In this document: piece by piece, positions 34,924 through 48,071 of the stretch | Position numbering within the stretch: position 1 is the first letter of the stretch | Layout: each line of letters opens with the position of its first letter | The notes under the pieces: generated by a model | Database searches by the model: none | Told to the model about the DNA's origin: nothing | What the model saw: the letters and a program-made list of their open reading frames with translations, nothing else | Program-made: the position numbers and the translations under genes | Assembly (NCBI RefSeq): GCF_025399195.1 | Contig: NW_026252090.1 | Coordinates: forward strand, 558,001-622,000 | Source: Umbelopsis ramanniana AG | Taxonomy: Eukaryota > Mucoromycota > Umbelopsidomycetes > Umbelopsidales > Umbelopsidaceae | Reading direction: 5' to 3' | DNA length: 64,000 nt

Positions 34924-35453
34924 TAATATAGGAAAGGATTGAGTTATACTGTGAATCAGCTGAGTCGAACTTCCAGTGACAAGCATTTTGTGACAGCGAG
35001 CTATCAGATTTTGCCAGTTTGGCAATCGATCGATATTTTCTTGGTTAGAGCCCAGTGAAATCCAGAGGATGTGCCGCAGTTTATTTTAGTAATGAACCTT
35101 TACTGACTGATGAAGGAAGGGAGCAATGGCAATATATGATATGGAATGCGTAAACGCTCTATCTCCTTTGTGATACTGGCCTATCAGGTTAAAGCTTTTC
35201 CCCATCATGCGCTGTGGAGGCTTTCATATTTGATAAAACATTCACCAACTTGACGTCTGTGAGATCCAAATCCTCATCATCTCTTTACTGAGACTCACTT
35301 TGTACCATCAAAGAAACTGACTATACGAGTGGCTCTGTATTGAACACAAATTATGCTGTTGAAAATAATCACTATAAAATTTACAAAATGAATACAAAAA
35401 AGTTTGTAGAACAAAGCAGAAAGGGTGTAGATGGCTTGGAACTAAATTCGATC
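34924..35453. other. Intergenic, 530 bp
   Basis: Promoter of the SQS1 gene and 3' flank of the UPF0662 gene (both minus strand). Nothing else supported. Confidence 0.5.
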
Positions 35454-37283
35454 CTAATCTTCGTCAACTGCCTTCGCACGCAACTTATCCAAAAGCTCAT
35501 GACAATCATTCAACAGTGATGAGCAAGTTGCTTGACCTAGGATAGGTAAAGTTAATATAAGCCGCATACACCAAAAAAAGTGATTTGGGTCCCTTTGTTA
35601 GTACTCACCTTGAGGAATGCCACCCTCAGCGTCTTTAAACACACCATTATCCTGTGATTGAACGATAGATTGGAGCTTCATGGCATAAGGATATAGTTCC
35701 CGCCCTGCAATAGACAATTTAGGTTAGACAACAAGGTCTAATTTACGATCTTTCTATGACCGGCCATAGTTCCAATCCAAGGTAATTAAAATTTCAAACT
35801 TACGTGAGCAAGGGGCCCCACAGCCAGACACCGATTCCAAGCACTTCTTGAGAGTTGTCAATTGGTTGTAAATAGGCATGAGAACTTCAGAAACGGGGAC
35901 GCTCTCGCCCATCAAAGTAACAATGAGGCGTGAGCATTTGTGCATTAAAAAGACCAAAACGATTTGTCCTTCAACAGGCTTTCCATTTTCATCCACGAAC
36001 TGACGATTCACTCTCATTCTATTAATTTCTTGTAGCTGCATGAGGTGGGTAAATAGGTCGGTCTCACGAAGTGTCCATTTATGGGTAAGCTGAAGTCGTT
36101 CCAGCTGGCACTTGATTTCTAAAAGTCGAAGTCGTAGAGGTTCCACTGTTCCGTTGGGTGACTCAGCAGCAATGATGAGATCGTGAGCACAGTCATAGAC
36201 ATTCTCCAATAATCCAACCACAGCAGCTTGGCCAGCAGGTATACGGCCATCGTCATGCTGTAAAAATACGCCATCAATTCGCTTACTGTCGATATGCCGT
36301 AACTTCTTTTGCAACGGGTAAACATCAGCAGCCGAAATTTTACGCTGTGATGCAATGTTTGCCATTTCTCGACGAATGCTCAACAATTTATCTCGGATCG
36401 GTACCCTAAAGTTCATGAAGAGCTTAATGATGCTGCACGTATATTAGGGACGGAATTGCATACTAGTCACTTACAGGTCTGGATCGATATCTCGGATAAT
36501 AAGATGCAAATTGTCCATGATGCTACCTGCAAAGTGGTAAAAGTCCATTTTAATCATCAATATACTTGACTGGGAATAACGTAAAGGAAGGTCAGGCTTA
36601 CAGCATTGGTTGTACCGGATGTTGAGAATACGCAAGGTTTGTTCGTCCAAGAGTCCATTTACTTCATCGACTTTAATCATTTGGCCAAAGTCATCCAGGC
36701 GTTTTACATATGGCTCAAGAAATTCCTATTCGTTCGATACCAAGAAAAGGCAAGGCATTAGTCATAGGTCTCATTAAGAGTGAACTCCAGTTAGCGCCTC
36801 TATTCACCTCTGAGTATACGCCAGCTTCTTCCAACTGATCAAAACACTGCTTCATAGCCACAACTTGGGCATAAACGGCCGGCGCTAAAAAGGTTGAGTT
36901 AATGGTGTATAGCGTTGTATGTAAGCGAAAGGGCTGCTCGCTTACTTTCTTTGCACTTGCCGACGCTTAGGAAGCCAAGGCTGAGAAGCATAAAAACATC
37001 TTCACACAAGTCGTCCAGTCTATTTCTATGTTCGGTGGGGCTGATATCGCAACCTCGAATTCCTTTCAATTTGAACAACTGTTCTTTAGCTTCGTCCCAT
37101 AGGGGGTATATGTCTTTGGAACGCATATAAGATGCCCTATCTCGCTTTAAAGCTGACAAACGGTTTCGGATAGATACCATAGCTTCAAGAATTGGGAGTT
37201 CTGAGAGGAGAGTTGAGAAAAGGATGCGAGTGACAGCGACAGTATGGTGGGACGTTACCTTCAGGTGGGACTTTGTCAGGCAT
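35454..37283 (-). CDS. UPF0662 / DUF2408 family protein
   Basis: Fungal-specific family of unknown function. Eight-exon model: complement(join(35454..35536, 35609..35704, 35804..36432, 36475..36526, 36602..36725, 36808..36884, 36946..37200, 37259..37283)), 446 aa, phases consistent. It is all-helical, with repeated halves: each half has a (V/I)xIRxxLxxxxR segment (MVSIRNRLSALKRDRASY; FRVPIRDKLLSIRREMA) followed by YPL and a partner helix (DIYPLWDEAKEQLFKL; DVYPLQKKLRHID), and a GQAxx block recurs. This internal repetition is characteristic of the family. No signal peptide. Soluble cytoplasmic location is inferred from the fission yeast member. Confidence 0.9.
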
Positions 37284-37743
37284 AGTTGGTATAAAGTAGA
37301 GTGGAGGAAAAAAAGACAGCGAGGTGTTTCGAAATCTAAACCTCGAGGCGAGTAAATAGTCAGCCGGACTTTTAAACTTCCGGGATGGGTCTTCAGTGAA
37401 ACTGAATTTGAGGCTCAGCCAACATGCACTTTTTTGACAAAGACAAAATGGTTGGTCATCATTCCCTGGTTCTATGGACAATATGAAAGGTGGCGATTTC
37501 TTTATAAAAATCTTTGATATACACAGTTATAAGTGAATTTTGGGGAGACTACGTAGGAGCTATGTCGAGGGGATAGAATAAGGAAGGGTGGAGGTTTGAA
37601 AAATGTAAAGAATATTACTTGTTGGGCTTAGGAAGCACACAAGTCGTAATCATGGGTCTAAAATAATATATAAAAAAAATACCACTTTTTGTCCCAGTGT
37701 AAAATATACTACGTCTTCATTTTGCGCTGAACGTTCAGTTCAA

Positions 37744-39054
37744 TTACAAGAAAGCAACAACGGCAAAAGCGGCGGCAATGGCGAGAGCAGCATTGGCCTG
37801 AGTGCCAGAAGCGGCACTTTTACTAGTGGAGCTAGAGCCGCTGCCACCAGGAGAGACGGATCCATTGGAGCTGCTACTGCCACCTCCAAAGGAAGCGAAG
37901 CTGACAGTCGTCTCAACATATGGGTAGGTAATGTTCATGCAGGTAGCAACGTCGAGAACGTTCTTGTAAGCCTTCTTGATGTTAGGGATGTTTTGGATGG
38001 CAAAATCCATGGTCATATTGTTGATTTCGTGAGAAAGAACAATGTTACCTTTGGAAGCAAAGGTGCCATTGGTACCGTCTTGAATGAAGTTTTGGTAGTT
38101 TTGCTGAACCTGTTGGACAGTGACGGTGGTACCAGCAGCCCAGTCATCGGTATCCAAGTTCCAGATGATGGCTGTCAAGTTGAGTTGAGAAGCGATCCAA
38201 CGAACACGATCATCAACATCACCAAGCGGTGGGCGCCAGTAGAGAGGAGTAAGACCGGTAACGTACTTGATCATCTTGGTAGCATAGTAAAGTTCAGCAA
38301 GAACGGCTTGGTTGGAAAGAGTGGTCATCATAGGGTGGGACCAGGTATGAACAGAGATGTGATGACCATCCTTGACACCACGTTGAGCTCCGTAAGGCCA
38401 GTTCATGACATTAGAGCCGATGTAGAACATACTAGCCTTCAAGTTTTGTTGTTGCAAAAAGTCATAAAAGGCATTGTGAGAGCAGTTAGGACCATCATCA
38501 TACGTCAAGCCCCAAGTTTCTAAATTGGAAGAGATGTATCACATTAGGGACAGTCTTTTTTTTTTAGCGGCCTTCCCGAAAATAACCCAAAACCCGCCAT
38601 CCAATCCAAAACATCAAAACATACCTGGTTCAGGGCAAGCTGAAATATCTTTCAACACGCCAGCAGCCTTGGGATTGACACATTGAGTAGCAGTCCACCA
38701 ACAGTCAGGATCGTTGACAGTGTCATATCCAGTCGTAACAAGTGCACCATCAGCACCCATAGTGCGAGGGTTGATCTTTGGGGCATTGTTCCAGTTGATG
38801 GAATTATACAAAGTTGTGTATTCAGCACTGGTGTTCATACCGTTAGAGGTAGCAACCTGCCAGTTGTTGGGCCAGTCGGTAGGCAAAATAGGCACGGGAG
38901 GTGCATAATAGGTACATTCCGTGGCGACATCGTATGAGGTTGTCTGTGGTGTGTTAGGAATATTAATTTTTGTAGGGTCCACAGTTGATGTGTAGTTTGT
39001 AGTCACAGCGGAAGCTGTAGCGACCAAAGCAGCACTGGCAAACAATCTGTACAT
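37744..39054 (-). CDS. GPI-anchored chitin deacetylase (carbohydrate esterase 4)
   Basis: Converts cell-wall chitin to chitosan, the dominant wall polymer of Mucoromycota. Model: complement(join(37744..38519, 38625..39054)), 401 aa. Signal peptide MYRLFASAALVATASAV. Catalytic NodB motifs: motif 1 TYDDGP (about 149-154), motif 2 HTWSH (201-205, metal ligands), motif 3 RPPLGDVDDR (from 239), motif 4 DTDDW and motif 5 VLSHE. A Ser/Gly-rich stalk and a terminal hydrophobic segment (ANAALAIAAAFAVVAFL) indicate GPI anchoring. The N-terminal 140 residues with NWP and several Cys are typical of Mucorales Cda proteins. Motif 1 has Tyr where TFDDGP is usual. Confidence 0.95.
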
Positions 39055-41686
39055 GTTTGCAAGCGAAAGAAATGAAGAGAAGAAAGGGAAAGAGGGAGTG
39101 CTGAGACAAGAGAAAGGGGAAGCGACAGCATTTTATTTTAAATTACATGTGCGGTGCTATATTCTCAGTGCATGCAAAAGAGTTTTACCGGTCACTAATT
39201 TTTTTTTATTTTTTTTTTGGGACCTTTAGTTCGCAGACCGGGTAACTATCCCCGTTTGAATTGCTCCGCAATGACAACGCAATGTCATCCCCCTTTAGTG
39301 GGAGACTGATAACCTAACTTAACCTCATTTCATTGCTTTGGTACCTCTATCATTGGCTTGTGTTGTTAAAAGAGGCTCATCCTATCCAAAGAGCAGAACG
39401 TAAGATCAAGTGTTATATCCTTTTTTTAAATTTAATTGTTGTGTTTATTGTGTGACCAATGATGTCGATCCCAATTTTCTACAAAAGAAATACACCGTTC
39501 CAAGCTCTGGCGCTATTCTTCCTGCAGTTTGGGTCTCGTGCTCTTCTATTTTGAGTGTCGCCCCTATCGTTCATAATTATTTGTCTGAATTTCATGTTTA
39601 GGGCCATGTTCTAAATATATAAATAACGCGTAGCAAAAAGCATCGTTGTTAGTCGAGCCTCTCGTTGGACTACGTCATGGGTAGTCTTACTTTTTGAGTG
39701 GCCGAGCCAACGCACCATCACGCTTATGGCGACCATATGGTATCATATGCCTTGACGAAATGGAAAATCGTTTCGATGAGAATAGGATAGCTGCAATTGT
39801 GGTGTCACAAAACTAATACAGTCAATAACTGTCGTAATAAACCATGGTCAAATGAACTGGTTGTCTAGGCGGTTCGTCTCATAGCGGAGTCATTATTGGT
39901 CAACCGGTATTTCAAATAGTCGAAATATCCTTGTGCTAAAAATGCGATCGGTTGACTGGCAGTAAACCGGGCTCATCCGAACTGAGCCTTCACTGAGCCT
40001 GTGCCAGCAGACATCCACTTCGTTGCTTTTTAATGGCTCATTTGATCTAGGAGTGCAAGATCTTTAGTGGCCATCATGAAGGTAGCGCTGTCTTACTTTC
40101 AAACTTGACCTCAAAATATTTCTCGCCCAAAGCCGCAGACATCAAAGCTGAGATTCAATCTTGTCAGCGTTTACTTTATCATCCCTATGTCTCCTCCCGA
40201 TGCTCCATACCATTACTGCCTCCTGCTAGTTAAATTGCTTTGTCCTAGAAACAACAATTTGAATTACGTTAGCTATTGATGTGTATGTCATTTGATCTGA
40301 CTGTTGCCTACCCCGTATATGTCAACCTAGGACGGTTCAGTATATAAACATAGCCCCTCTATCTCAGTTGAGATGTCACTTTAGGTCAATTGTGACCACA
40401 GTACAGAACTTTGATCGTGATAGCTTTTTTTTCACTTTAAACTTTTGATCTACAATACTCTTCTCTCCACATTGGCGTATGGTGCAACAGGAACATACTC
40501 AATTGCTTTCTCGCCCCATACATATCTTGATATTTTTATTAATTACTAGTAAGGAGAATTATGGGACCCAGGTTAAAATAGAACATAATAAAAAAGCCAA
40601 TCTCCCGCTAATGCCGTGTAGGCACCAAAAATAGCGGTATAAATCTAAGGTACAGAATGCTAAAAAAAATAGTATCAAAATGCTTGGCTTTTTATTTACC
40701 GATTGGCTGTTGGCTCTCCGCAAACCTCTCTGTCAACGCCTGAAACCTGTTTCAAGATACTATTTGGCTGTTTTAGATAGACATAGCAAGTTCCCTTCGA
40801 TAGTCGAATTGTACCTGTCGTTAGATCAAAGCTACATATTTAAATTGACGTCCTACAATCTTCCATGAGATAGGGAATATAATGTGATTTATATTCAAAG
40901 TCTAACGATGTACAGAATGATCTAATCGGAAATAATGCTACAGTCATGTAGATAGAACGATACCAGGCTTCGAAACGAACAAATAAAAGAAAATGACAAA
41001 CATTCTGATAGTTCGGACAGTATGGAATATACAATGAAAGCATTGTTTCGCGGCTGCGATTATTGACTCTGTGACACCTGCCGAACGTTATGATCCGGCG
41101 ATTATCTGTTAATGTTTTACCACACGTACAGCTGATACACTAGGATGTACGCGTGCCATGTTTCTCCAGCATTTATCTGATTACAAGCTTCTATGGAGAG
41201 TACATGGCCTGATGCATGCTGACCTATCTCATTTGCTTTGCAGAAGGCAGCTCAACGTTACCGTCCTTGTAAAACTCGGTAAGTTAATGTGCCGGATACG
41301 CACCCTCAATACGCTACAGTCTTATTTTTCTTTCATCATGTCTGCTTTGAATTGTCATTAAATCTTATATGTTGATGGTGGCCTTGAAACCTTGGGCCAC
41401 TGAAGGGATTCATGAATTGTAATCTAAAAGCATAACTGTATTGGGTTGCCAACCTGAGCTCAGCATCGCACATCCTTTATCCCCCGAGATTCATAATCCT
41501 ATGTCATGAAAATAGTACTTTGATAACAGCCGTCGACTTCTGCAACCATAGCAACAATACATATACACAAGAGGGGGTTAGGTGATCTGCTACTTTGAAG
41601 CGTCCGACTGAATGTGACTATTGGAAGAGGTGAAGGGTTTCTTTATTATGTGTACAATGTCTTTTGTGAAATTATTCAATGAGAGA
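39055..41686. other. Intergenic, 2.6 kb
   Basis: Largest gap in the window. The left end (about 39055-39200) is the chitin-deacetylase promoter. The rest is AT-rich with many stops in all frames. I see no domain-bearing ORF, tRNA, or transposon feature. A splice-like trio near 41240-41340 (plus strand) gives only about 20 codons and is not accepted as a gene. Confidence 0.45.
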
Positions 41687-42421
41687 TTATGCCTTGACTG
41701 GACCTTCACCACCAGGGACCAACTGTTGGGTGCCAACCATATATTAGTAACCAGCCTTTCTGATTCAAAACTCACGCTCAGCTTACCATGCATATGTTGT
41801 TTCCGTTCAGCAATATCTGCTCCAACTTGGTAGTCTTGTATCCTTCAGCTGACTTCTCGCTGTAAGAAGGGTAAGTGTTAGTCTCTTCCCAGTCTATTAT
41901 TCTAGCGCAGTTCCTTGACTGATTTGCAGCACTTACTATTCGGTAACATCCTCAAGTACCATATCTGCAGAAAGAAAAAGAATTCAAGTCATGGAAACCG
42001 CATACTTTTACAATGCTCACATAAAACGCTCTAACATGTCGGTAGATCATTGATGATGATACAACATCAATGGTTACGAGCATTTCTAGCAATATCGACG
42101 GTTCATACATATCGTCGCAACAAAAAATGCGATTTAAAAAAGGATACTGACATAGTCGTCAAAACCGAGTAATCGTCCAGTGAATTCTTTTTCACCTTTC
42201 ATGACAACCCAGATATTGGATCCAGTGCATTTGTCGATGAGTTCTACATGGCAGTGTCCAATTCCAGATCAAAAATTGTCAAAAGGTAAATCACGTTTTA
42301 AAGTGATCAAAAGTAAAAAATAGTTGAGAGGTGTGAGTATATGGGCTACAATAGCACAAGATGTTGATGATCAATGGATTAACATTCACTTACCCAGTGG
42401 CAAAAGTTGTGAAGCAGACAT
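41687..42421 (-). CDS. LSM5: U6 snRNA-associated Sm-like protein LSm5
   Basis: Subunit of the LSm2-8 ring on U6 snRNA and the LSm1-7 decay ring. Model: complement(join(41687..41722, 41787..41859, 41937..41964, 42148..42243, 42394..42421)), 86 aa, phases consistent, five short exons. N-terminus [18 protein letters not shown]; Sm1 motif [20 protein letters not shown] with [10 protein letters not shown]; Sm2 motif [18 protein letters not shown]. This matches LSm5 in order and length. One exon is only 28 nt. The protein contains no other domain. Confidence 0.95.
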
Positions 42422-42713
42422 TATAGCTAATGGATCGAGTAGAGTAGATTTCTATCCGCCTGTAAAGCGCGAACTTGGTCTGGAAATCTTTACATGTGAC
42501 CTGGAGCTCAAATTTCGCTCATAAAAAACCCTTCCTGCCTTGTTCTTCTACTGACAAGAGAAAGCGCTGACGGAAGTGTGTAGAAACTGTATCAATGAGC
42601 ACCGCATCTATTCATACCGATTATAGTTCGCAATAGAGAGTAAAAATGCTTGAATTTTTGGAATGAAATACTCCCATTTGAATTTTTTATCACACTTCTT
42701 TTTATTGTTTGTT

Positions 42714-45078
42714 TCAAAGTTCGTCAGTAACAGCACCTTCGCTAGCACTCTTGACAGTCATACAGTATCTTGCCATGATACCCTTGGTATACTTGAGAGG
42801 AGGAGCTGACCATGTTTGCTTTCTTTTTGCGAGTTCTTCGTCAGATACATGAACAGTCAGCTCGCGGGTGTTGGCATCAATGGTGATCTCGTCACCGTCG
42901 TTGACCAGCGCAATAGGACCTCCAACTTGTGCTTCAGGACAAATGTGGCCGATAATAAATCCCTTGAAATCAAACCAAATGTAAGGACAAGGAATTATTG
43001 TTACTGTTACTATCTTGTATGCACTTACGTGAGAGGCACCTGAAAATCGTCCATCGGTGATGAGGGCAACATCTTTACCAAGACCAGCTCCCATGATGGC
43101 GGAAGTAGGCTTGACTGTGGTCATGATTAATATCTACATATGTGGCTAACAGCAGGCTTCCGAAAAGTACTACTTACGCATTTCTGGCATACCAGGACCG
43201 CCCTTTGGACCCTTATAGCGCACTACAACAACGTCGCCTTTCTGGATAGCACCTTGCTCCAGGGCTTCAAAGATTTTTTCTTCATCGTCAAAGACGCGTG
43301 CTTTACCCTTAAATGCTAAGCCTTCCTTGCCAGTAATCTTAGCAACAGCACCCTAAATTTTCACAACATTTAGTATCGATCGCACTTGCAGTAAATGAAA
43401 ATACAGCATTTTCAAGCAACTTACCTCTGGAGCGAGGTTACCCCTGAGGATTGTAAGATGTCCAGTCTTCTTGACAGGGTTTGAAAGAGGTCGAATAATG
43501 TCTTGTCCTTCGGTCAAACCTGGTAATTCGGCCAAATTCTCTGCCATGGTCTTACCGGTGACAGTCATACAGTCGCCATGGATCATACCATTTTCCAACA
43601 GGTACTTGAGGACAGCGGGAGTGCCTCCAACAGTTTGCAAATCTTCCATTACATACTTTCCACTGTCATACAGTGCATCCGCGTAAGTCAATCGTACAAG
43701 CCTTCACACATAATCATGGCGAGCTTACCTAGGTCGAAGATTGGCAAGGAAAGGAGTCTTATCGGCAATTGCTTGGAAATCGTCAATTGTAAGAGGAACT
43801 CCAACAGATTTTGCAACAGCAATCATATGAAGAACAGCGTTTGTTGAACCACCAAGAACCATGATGACGGTAAGGGCATTCTCAAATGCTTTGCGAGTCA
43901 TAATATCACTGGGCTTAATATCTCTCTCCAAGAGAGTTCGGATAGCCACACCAACACGAAGACATTCTTGAGTCTTGAGGGCATCTACAGCAGGGATAGA
44001 GGAGCTGTATGGCAAAGACATACCAAGAGCTTCGATAGCTGACGACATAGTGTTAGCAGTGAACCTGTATTAGCCAGCACAAACGTTAGCGAATCCTGTG
44101 TAGTGTATATTGTTCTCGTTACAGAATCAAAAGCTATTGTACTTACATTCCTCCACAAGCTCCAGCACCGGGGCAAGCATGTCGAATGATATCGCGGCGC
44201 TCCTCTTCATTGATTTTACCGCTGATCAATTCACCATTGCACTCAAGAGCATTTCCAATATCCAGTTCTCGGTCTGCGCAACGGCCAAGTGTACCCTTTC
44301 CTTTCTTCATAGTTCCACCATAAATGACGATGGAGGGACGATTCAAGCGACCCATAGCCATCAAACATCCAGGCATGTTCTTGTCACATCCCGGGATAGA
44401 GATATTTGCATCATACCACAAAGCGCTCATGACCTAGATCCACGGAATAGTTAGAGAATGATATCTAAGATCACTGTACATACACACGCCAACTTACCGT
44501 CTCAATAGAATCAGCAATGATATCGCGACTGGGTAAAGAGAAGGACATACCAGCGCTACCCATGGGGATGGCATCGGAAACTCCGATGGTGTTGAACTGA
44601 TATCCCACGAGGCCTGCTTTGTTTACTCCTTCTTTCACTTTGGCGGCCAGGTCGTTAATGTGCATATTGCAAGGATTTCCGTCATATCCGCTAAATTCAT
44701 TTTCAGTTAGTATGCTGAACGGAATAATGCTGTCTCATGCTTTGTACTTACAAGCTAGTAATGCCAACCTGTGCCTTAGCAAAGTCGTCATCCGTCAATC
44801 CAGTGGCATAAACTTTCATACAAGTTAGTGACGTGATCCAGCTAATCCGTGATTGCACTGTCAAAACTTACGTTGAGCTTGGGCAGCACCGGCGGTAGGT
44901 GTTTGAGTAATGGTACGACTGTACTTGTTGATAGGGCCTTTTGCTTGAATATCTTTGTCCCGTGGGGTAATTTTATGTCTATGGAAAAAAATCAAAGGAT
45001 CTGTTAGTTACATCATCTGCTCTTCGCTTGTCACCGAATGCTTAGTAGTTACATGTGTACTTGTCCTTGTTCAGACAT
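42714..45078 (-). CDS. ILV3: Dihydroxy-acid dehydratase (Ilv3)
   Basis: Iron-sulfur dehydratase that makes 2-oxo acids for valine, isoleucine and leucine synthesis. Ten-exon model: complement(join(42714..42962, 43029..43114, 43178..43352, 43425..43662, 43729..44064, 44147..44433, 44498..44690, 44752..44812, 44872..44978, 45053..45078)), 585 aa, phases consistent. Cluster ligands: Cys72 (GNPCNMH), Cys145 (GCDKNMPG, IlvD/Edd signature) and Cys222 (GACGGM). Other blocks are [21 protein letters not shown] and [14 protein letters not shown]. The N-terminus ([18 protein letters not shown]) lacks the Arg-rich amphipathic presequence usual for mitochondrial Ilv3. Either it is a cytosolic form or another 5' exon exists. 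Enzyme identity is secure. Confidence 0.95.
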
Positions 45079-46189
45079 TGTGCTTAGACGTGGTTTGGTT
45101 TGGTGAAAGAAGAAGACGAGACTTGAACGAAGCCGACTGAGACTGGTCTTTTGGCTTTAAAAAATTCGGACCATACGGTGAACCTTGGCTGTTGCTTTCA
45201 AACCCAGCACGCTTTAACAAGGTTTGATACCCTGGGTGATCCCATCCATCTTATATTGACAGGAATGGAAAATGATCAAGTATCCTGGCAGATTGGCCGT
45301 ATTCATATCAAATTGATATCAATCATTGATGTAATTTAATATGATTATAGAACCGAGTTTGAGTAGCTCCTTGTTATTTGAAAGCTCTTGTTCTCTCCGC
45401 GTAAGTTGGGGTACCGTCGGTTAAAAAAGGGAACTAGCATATTTAAATTGAGCGCAATACAGCGGCCCAAGTTCTACTGGCGGTAGTTGGAGAGCCCGGT
45501 TCCTATGACAGATGTACTACTCTATACATCAGACAGTTTAATATTTAAGTCGTGAACGAAAATTCATCTGATGATGTCCCGAAACGTGGAAGGCATCAAG
45601 TATACCGTGAGATCTAACAACCTGCAGTCATAAAATTCGGATTAAAACCAAAATGGTCAATTTACCCGAGTGTTCTGAGCCCAGAGTTGGGATAGCATGC
45701 CTCGGGAAACGCGAAAGTCAAAATGCGCCAGTCAGGAGAAAAGTTCTCGCCCATATCAGCATAGCCTATGCTTGTCGAAGCCACTCTAAAACATCTCTTT
45801 ATCCTAAAAATGTGCTGAGCTCAATGATGCTTGTTCATATTGGATAGGCGAAGACACCGCCATTGTAGCATAGTTTACTATATTGCCCGCTTAATAGCTC
45901 TGCTTATACTGCTTCGACAAGTCCCTCACCTCAAAGGCAAGGTACAGCCGGTTCACCGGATACTGCCGTGTTACTAGAAGAAAGATGACCAAGAGTGTAA
46001 AAGCGAAGGTTATATCCCGCGGAACATACCCTGGTGTGCAATATGTTGTGAAAAAGTGTTTGTTTTATTTACAATGTCATCAATAAAATAAGGGCTGCAA
46101 TATACGAACAAAAAGCTGACATCTGTATCGGCTAAAAGGAGTCTTCGAGCCCAGGTATAATGAGCGATATAATTGTTACTGTCTATACT
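45079..46189. other. Intergenic, 1.1 kb
   Basis: Promoter of the dihydroxy-acid dehydratase gene and 3' flank of the ZC3H3-like gene. I did not find a TGACTCA (Gcn4) site close to the start. No coding sequence supported. Confidence 0.45.
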
Positions 46190-47923
46190 TCAAATTGCCA
46201 AATTACCTCCCACTGCCTCATCGTGTTGTTCCTCGTCGCTTGAAAAGTCGTCTGAAGACACATCGTCGTCAACAATGCCATTTTCATGCATACCTTCATG
46301 CTCGTCACTGTCGCTGTTGCCATCGCTGTCGTCCTCGCTATCTTCGTGGTCGCTGAAATGCAGCGACAGCTGGTCGTCGATATTGATGTCTTCATCTTTC
46401 ATTTTAAAAGCGCTCCAGCCTTCATCATCGTCATCGAACTTTAGGAAGCCGTCTTCCTCCTTGGTATCAAGAGTATTCACAATGGCACGGGGTTTCTTAC
46501 TCATATGCTCATCTGGACCACCGTCGTGTTCACGCTTAGATCCAGCATGGATAAGTTGTGGATTGACCCATTGTCTGACTTGAGTCGTTGCCTTTTGAGC
46601 TTGTTTCTTCTTGAGGGCAACATGCGGAAGCTTGCAAGTCGCATTTTCACATTTACCAGTCTCGGCAAAATCAGGGCAAACATGGATATGCTTGTTTTTG
46701 CAGTTCTCGCCTTTGGCACAATATCCTTCTAAAGCGAACGCTTTGCACACTGGAGCCTGAGGGCTGACACGAACATGGGGATATGGACAATTGACACGAT
46801 CGCACTTGCCTCTCTGGAAGTGTGAACAATGGGGCATAATCTCCGGAATGGGGAAGTGCGATAACAAACATAGATGTGCAGGTTGTGGGCATTTGTGTTG
46901 AAGGTATTTGGGACATATGGCTCGATGGGATCGATCGTGCTTGAAAGGGCATTTCTTGCCATTCTTACATTTGCCTGTAGCGAGGAATAGAATAGATCGT
47001 TAGTAGCTCAACTATCGGAACGGGTCAAATGATGGAGCAATAGTTACCGTAGCGGGTGAAATATCCACAATACATTTTTGACTTGTCTTTCTGATTACCA
47101 TTTAATACGAGCGATTTGCCATGTCTACCTTGTCTCACATAGCCTTCCGGTTCTTTCACATACACCATGTGGCCACCTTTACTTCTTGATATCTTCTTAT
47201 TTTTCTTTCTATCTTCTTGTCGTAGCAGTTTCGCAGCTTCAGCTTGCTCCCGTTGACTTGCAGCCTTTGCTTCTCGTCTGAATCGTGAAGTTCAGTGTCA
47301 ATACATAGCAATGAATATGAAAAATGGTATATGAATGTAACTTACAGCTTCGCTTTTTGTATCAAGCGATCTTTCACTAGTTCAGCACGAACCAAATTGC
47401 CACCTTTTGTTCTAACATATTCAACACCTTCAATTTCCGCTTTCTGGGGGGTATATACTGGCGTCGTTGTCAGAGATGGCTTTGTTGTTTGTAATTTAGC
47501 CATGAGACTGCTTGCTGTGGAACTTGGTATAAGGTCTTGTCTGGTGAGCTTCTTCCCTGAAGCGTCTGTCACAAACGTTACGCCGTTGATCACTACAGTT
47601 CGATTTTGTCTTGAGCTTGAGTTCACAGGTTCGCTATGTGACAGCGTCGATGTATGGTTTTTTGGTGTTTGTAAGATGGCTGGAGTAGTGTTGCTCTTGG
47701 CCGTAGAGGTTGAGGGTGCGGATCCAGGCTGATTCAATATTAACTTTTTGTTCCCAAAGGTCGGTGCTAAGGTGCCTCTTCCTCGACCCCTTCCTCTCGG
47801 CTGCCACACTGGCTGGGCTCTTCCTCTTCCCCTCGATGGAGAATAGAAGGTTGTCTGCTTGTGCTGCTCAATTGCTGCAGAAAGTTTCGAGATCTTGGCT
47901 CGCAGATCCTCTGGTGATGACAT
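46190..47923 (-). CDS. Five-finger CCCH zinc-finger protein (ZC3H3-like)
   Basis: Predicted RNA-binding protein related to animal ZC3H3/Smicl, which acts in mRNA 3'-end processing and export. Model: complement(join(46190..46974, 47048..47277, 47346..47923)), 530 aa. Residues 1-190 are Ser/Arg/Gln-rich with RGRGRG patches; 195-245 is a basic helix. Five tandem CCCH fingers lie at about 261-390: CGYFTRYGKCKNGKKCPFKH, CPKYLQHKC...H, CSHFQRGKCDRVNCPYPH, CKAFALEGYCAKGENCKNKH and CPDFAETGKCENATCKLPH. Spacing and order of the five match ZC3H3. The C-terminal 120 residues are strongly acidic (DDDDEGW, DSDGNSDSDEHEG). Confidence 0.9.
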
Positions 47924-48071
47924 AAAAGATTACTGATCCACAGCAGTAGCTTTCCTTCCGCATTATTGTAATGCCGCTGGAAAATAGCAGTCACTTAGTT
48001 TGGTTTTGTTGGTTTCCAAGCGGCTGTGGCAAGTTTCTCGACGATATTGACAATTTCTATCCAACCTTGCA
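47924..48071. promoter_or_regulatory. 148-bp divergent promoter, ZC3H3-like and MDM35
   Basis: Compact bidirectional region between two start codons. No TATA box visible; leader on the plus side is T-rich. Confidence 0.4.

Noticed and set aside
41158-41361. Splice-like segments (CAG..GTAAGT..CAG) near 41240-41340 in the 2.6-kb gap
   Set aside because: Joined exons give only about 20 codons without a recognisable protein; upstream start would stop at once.
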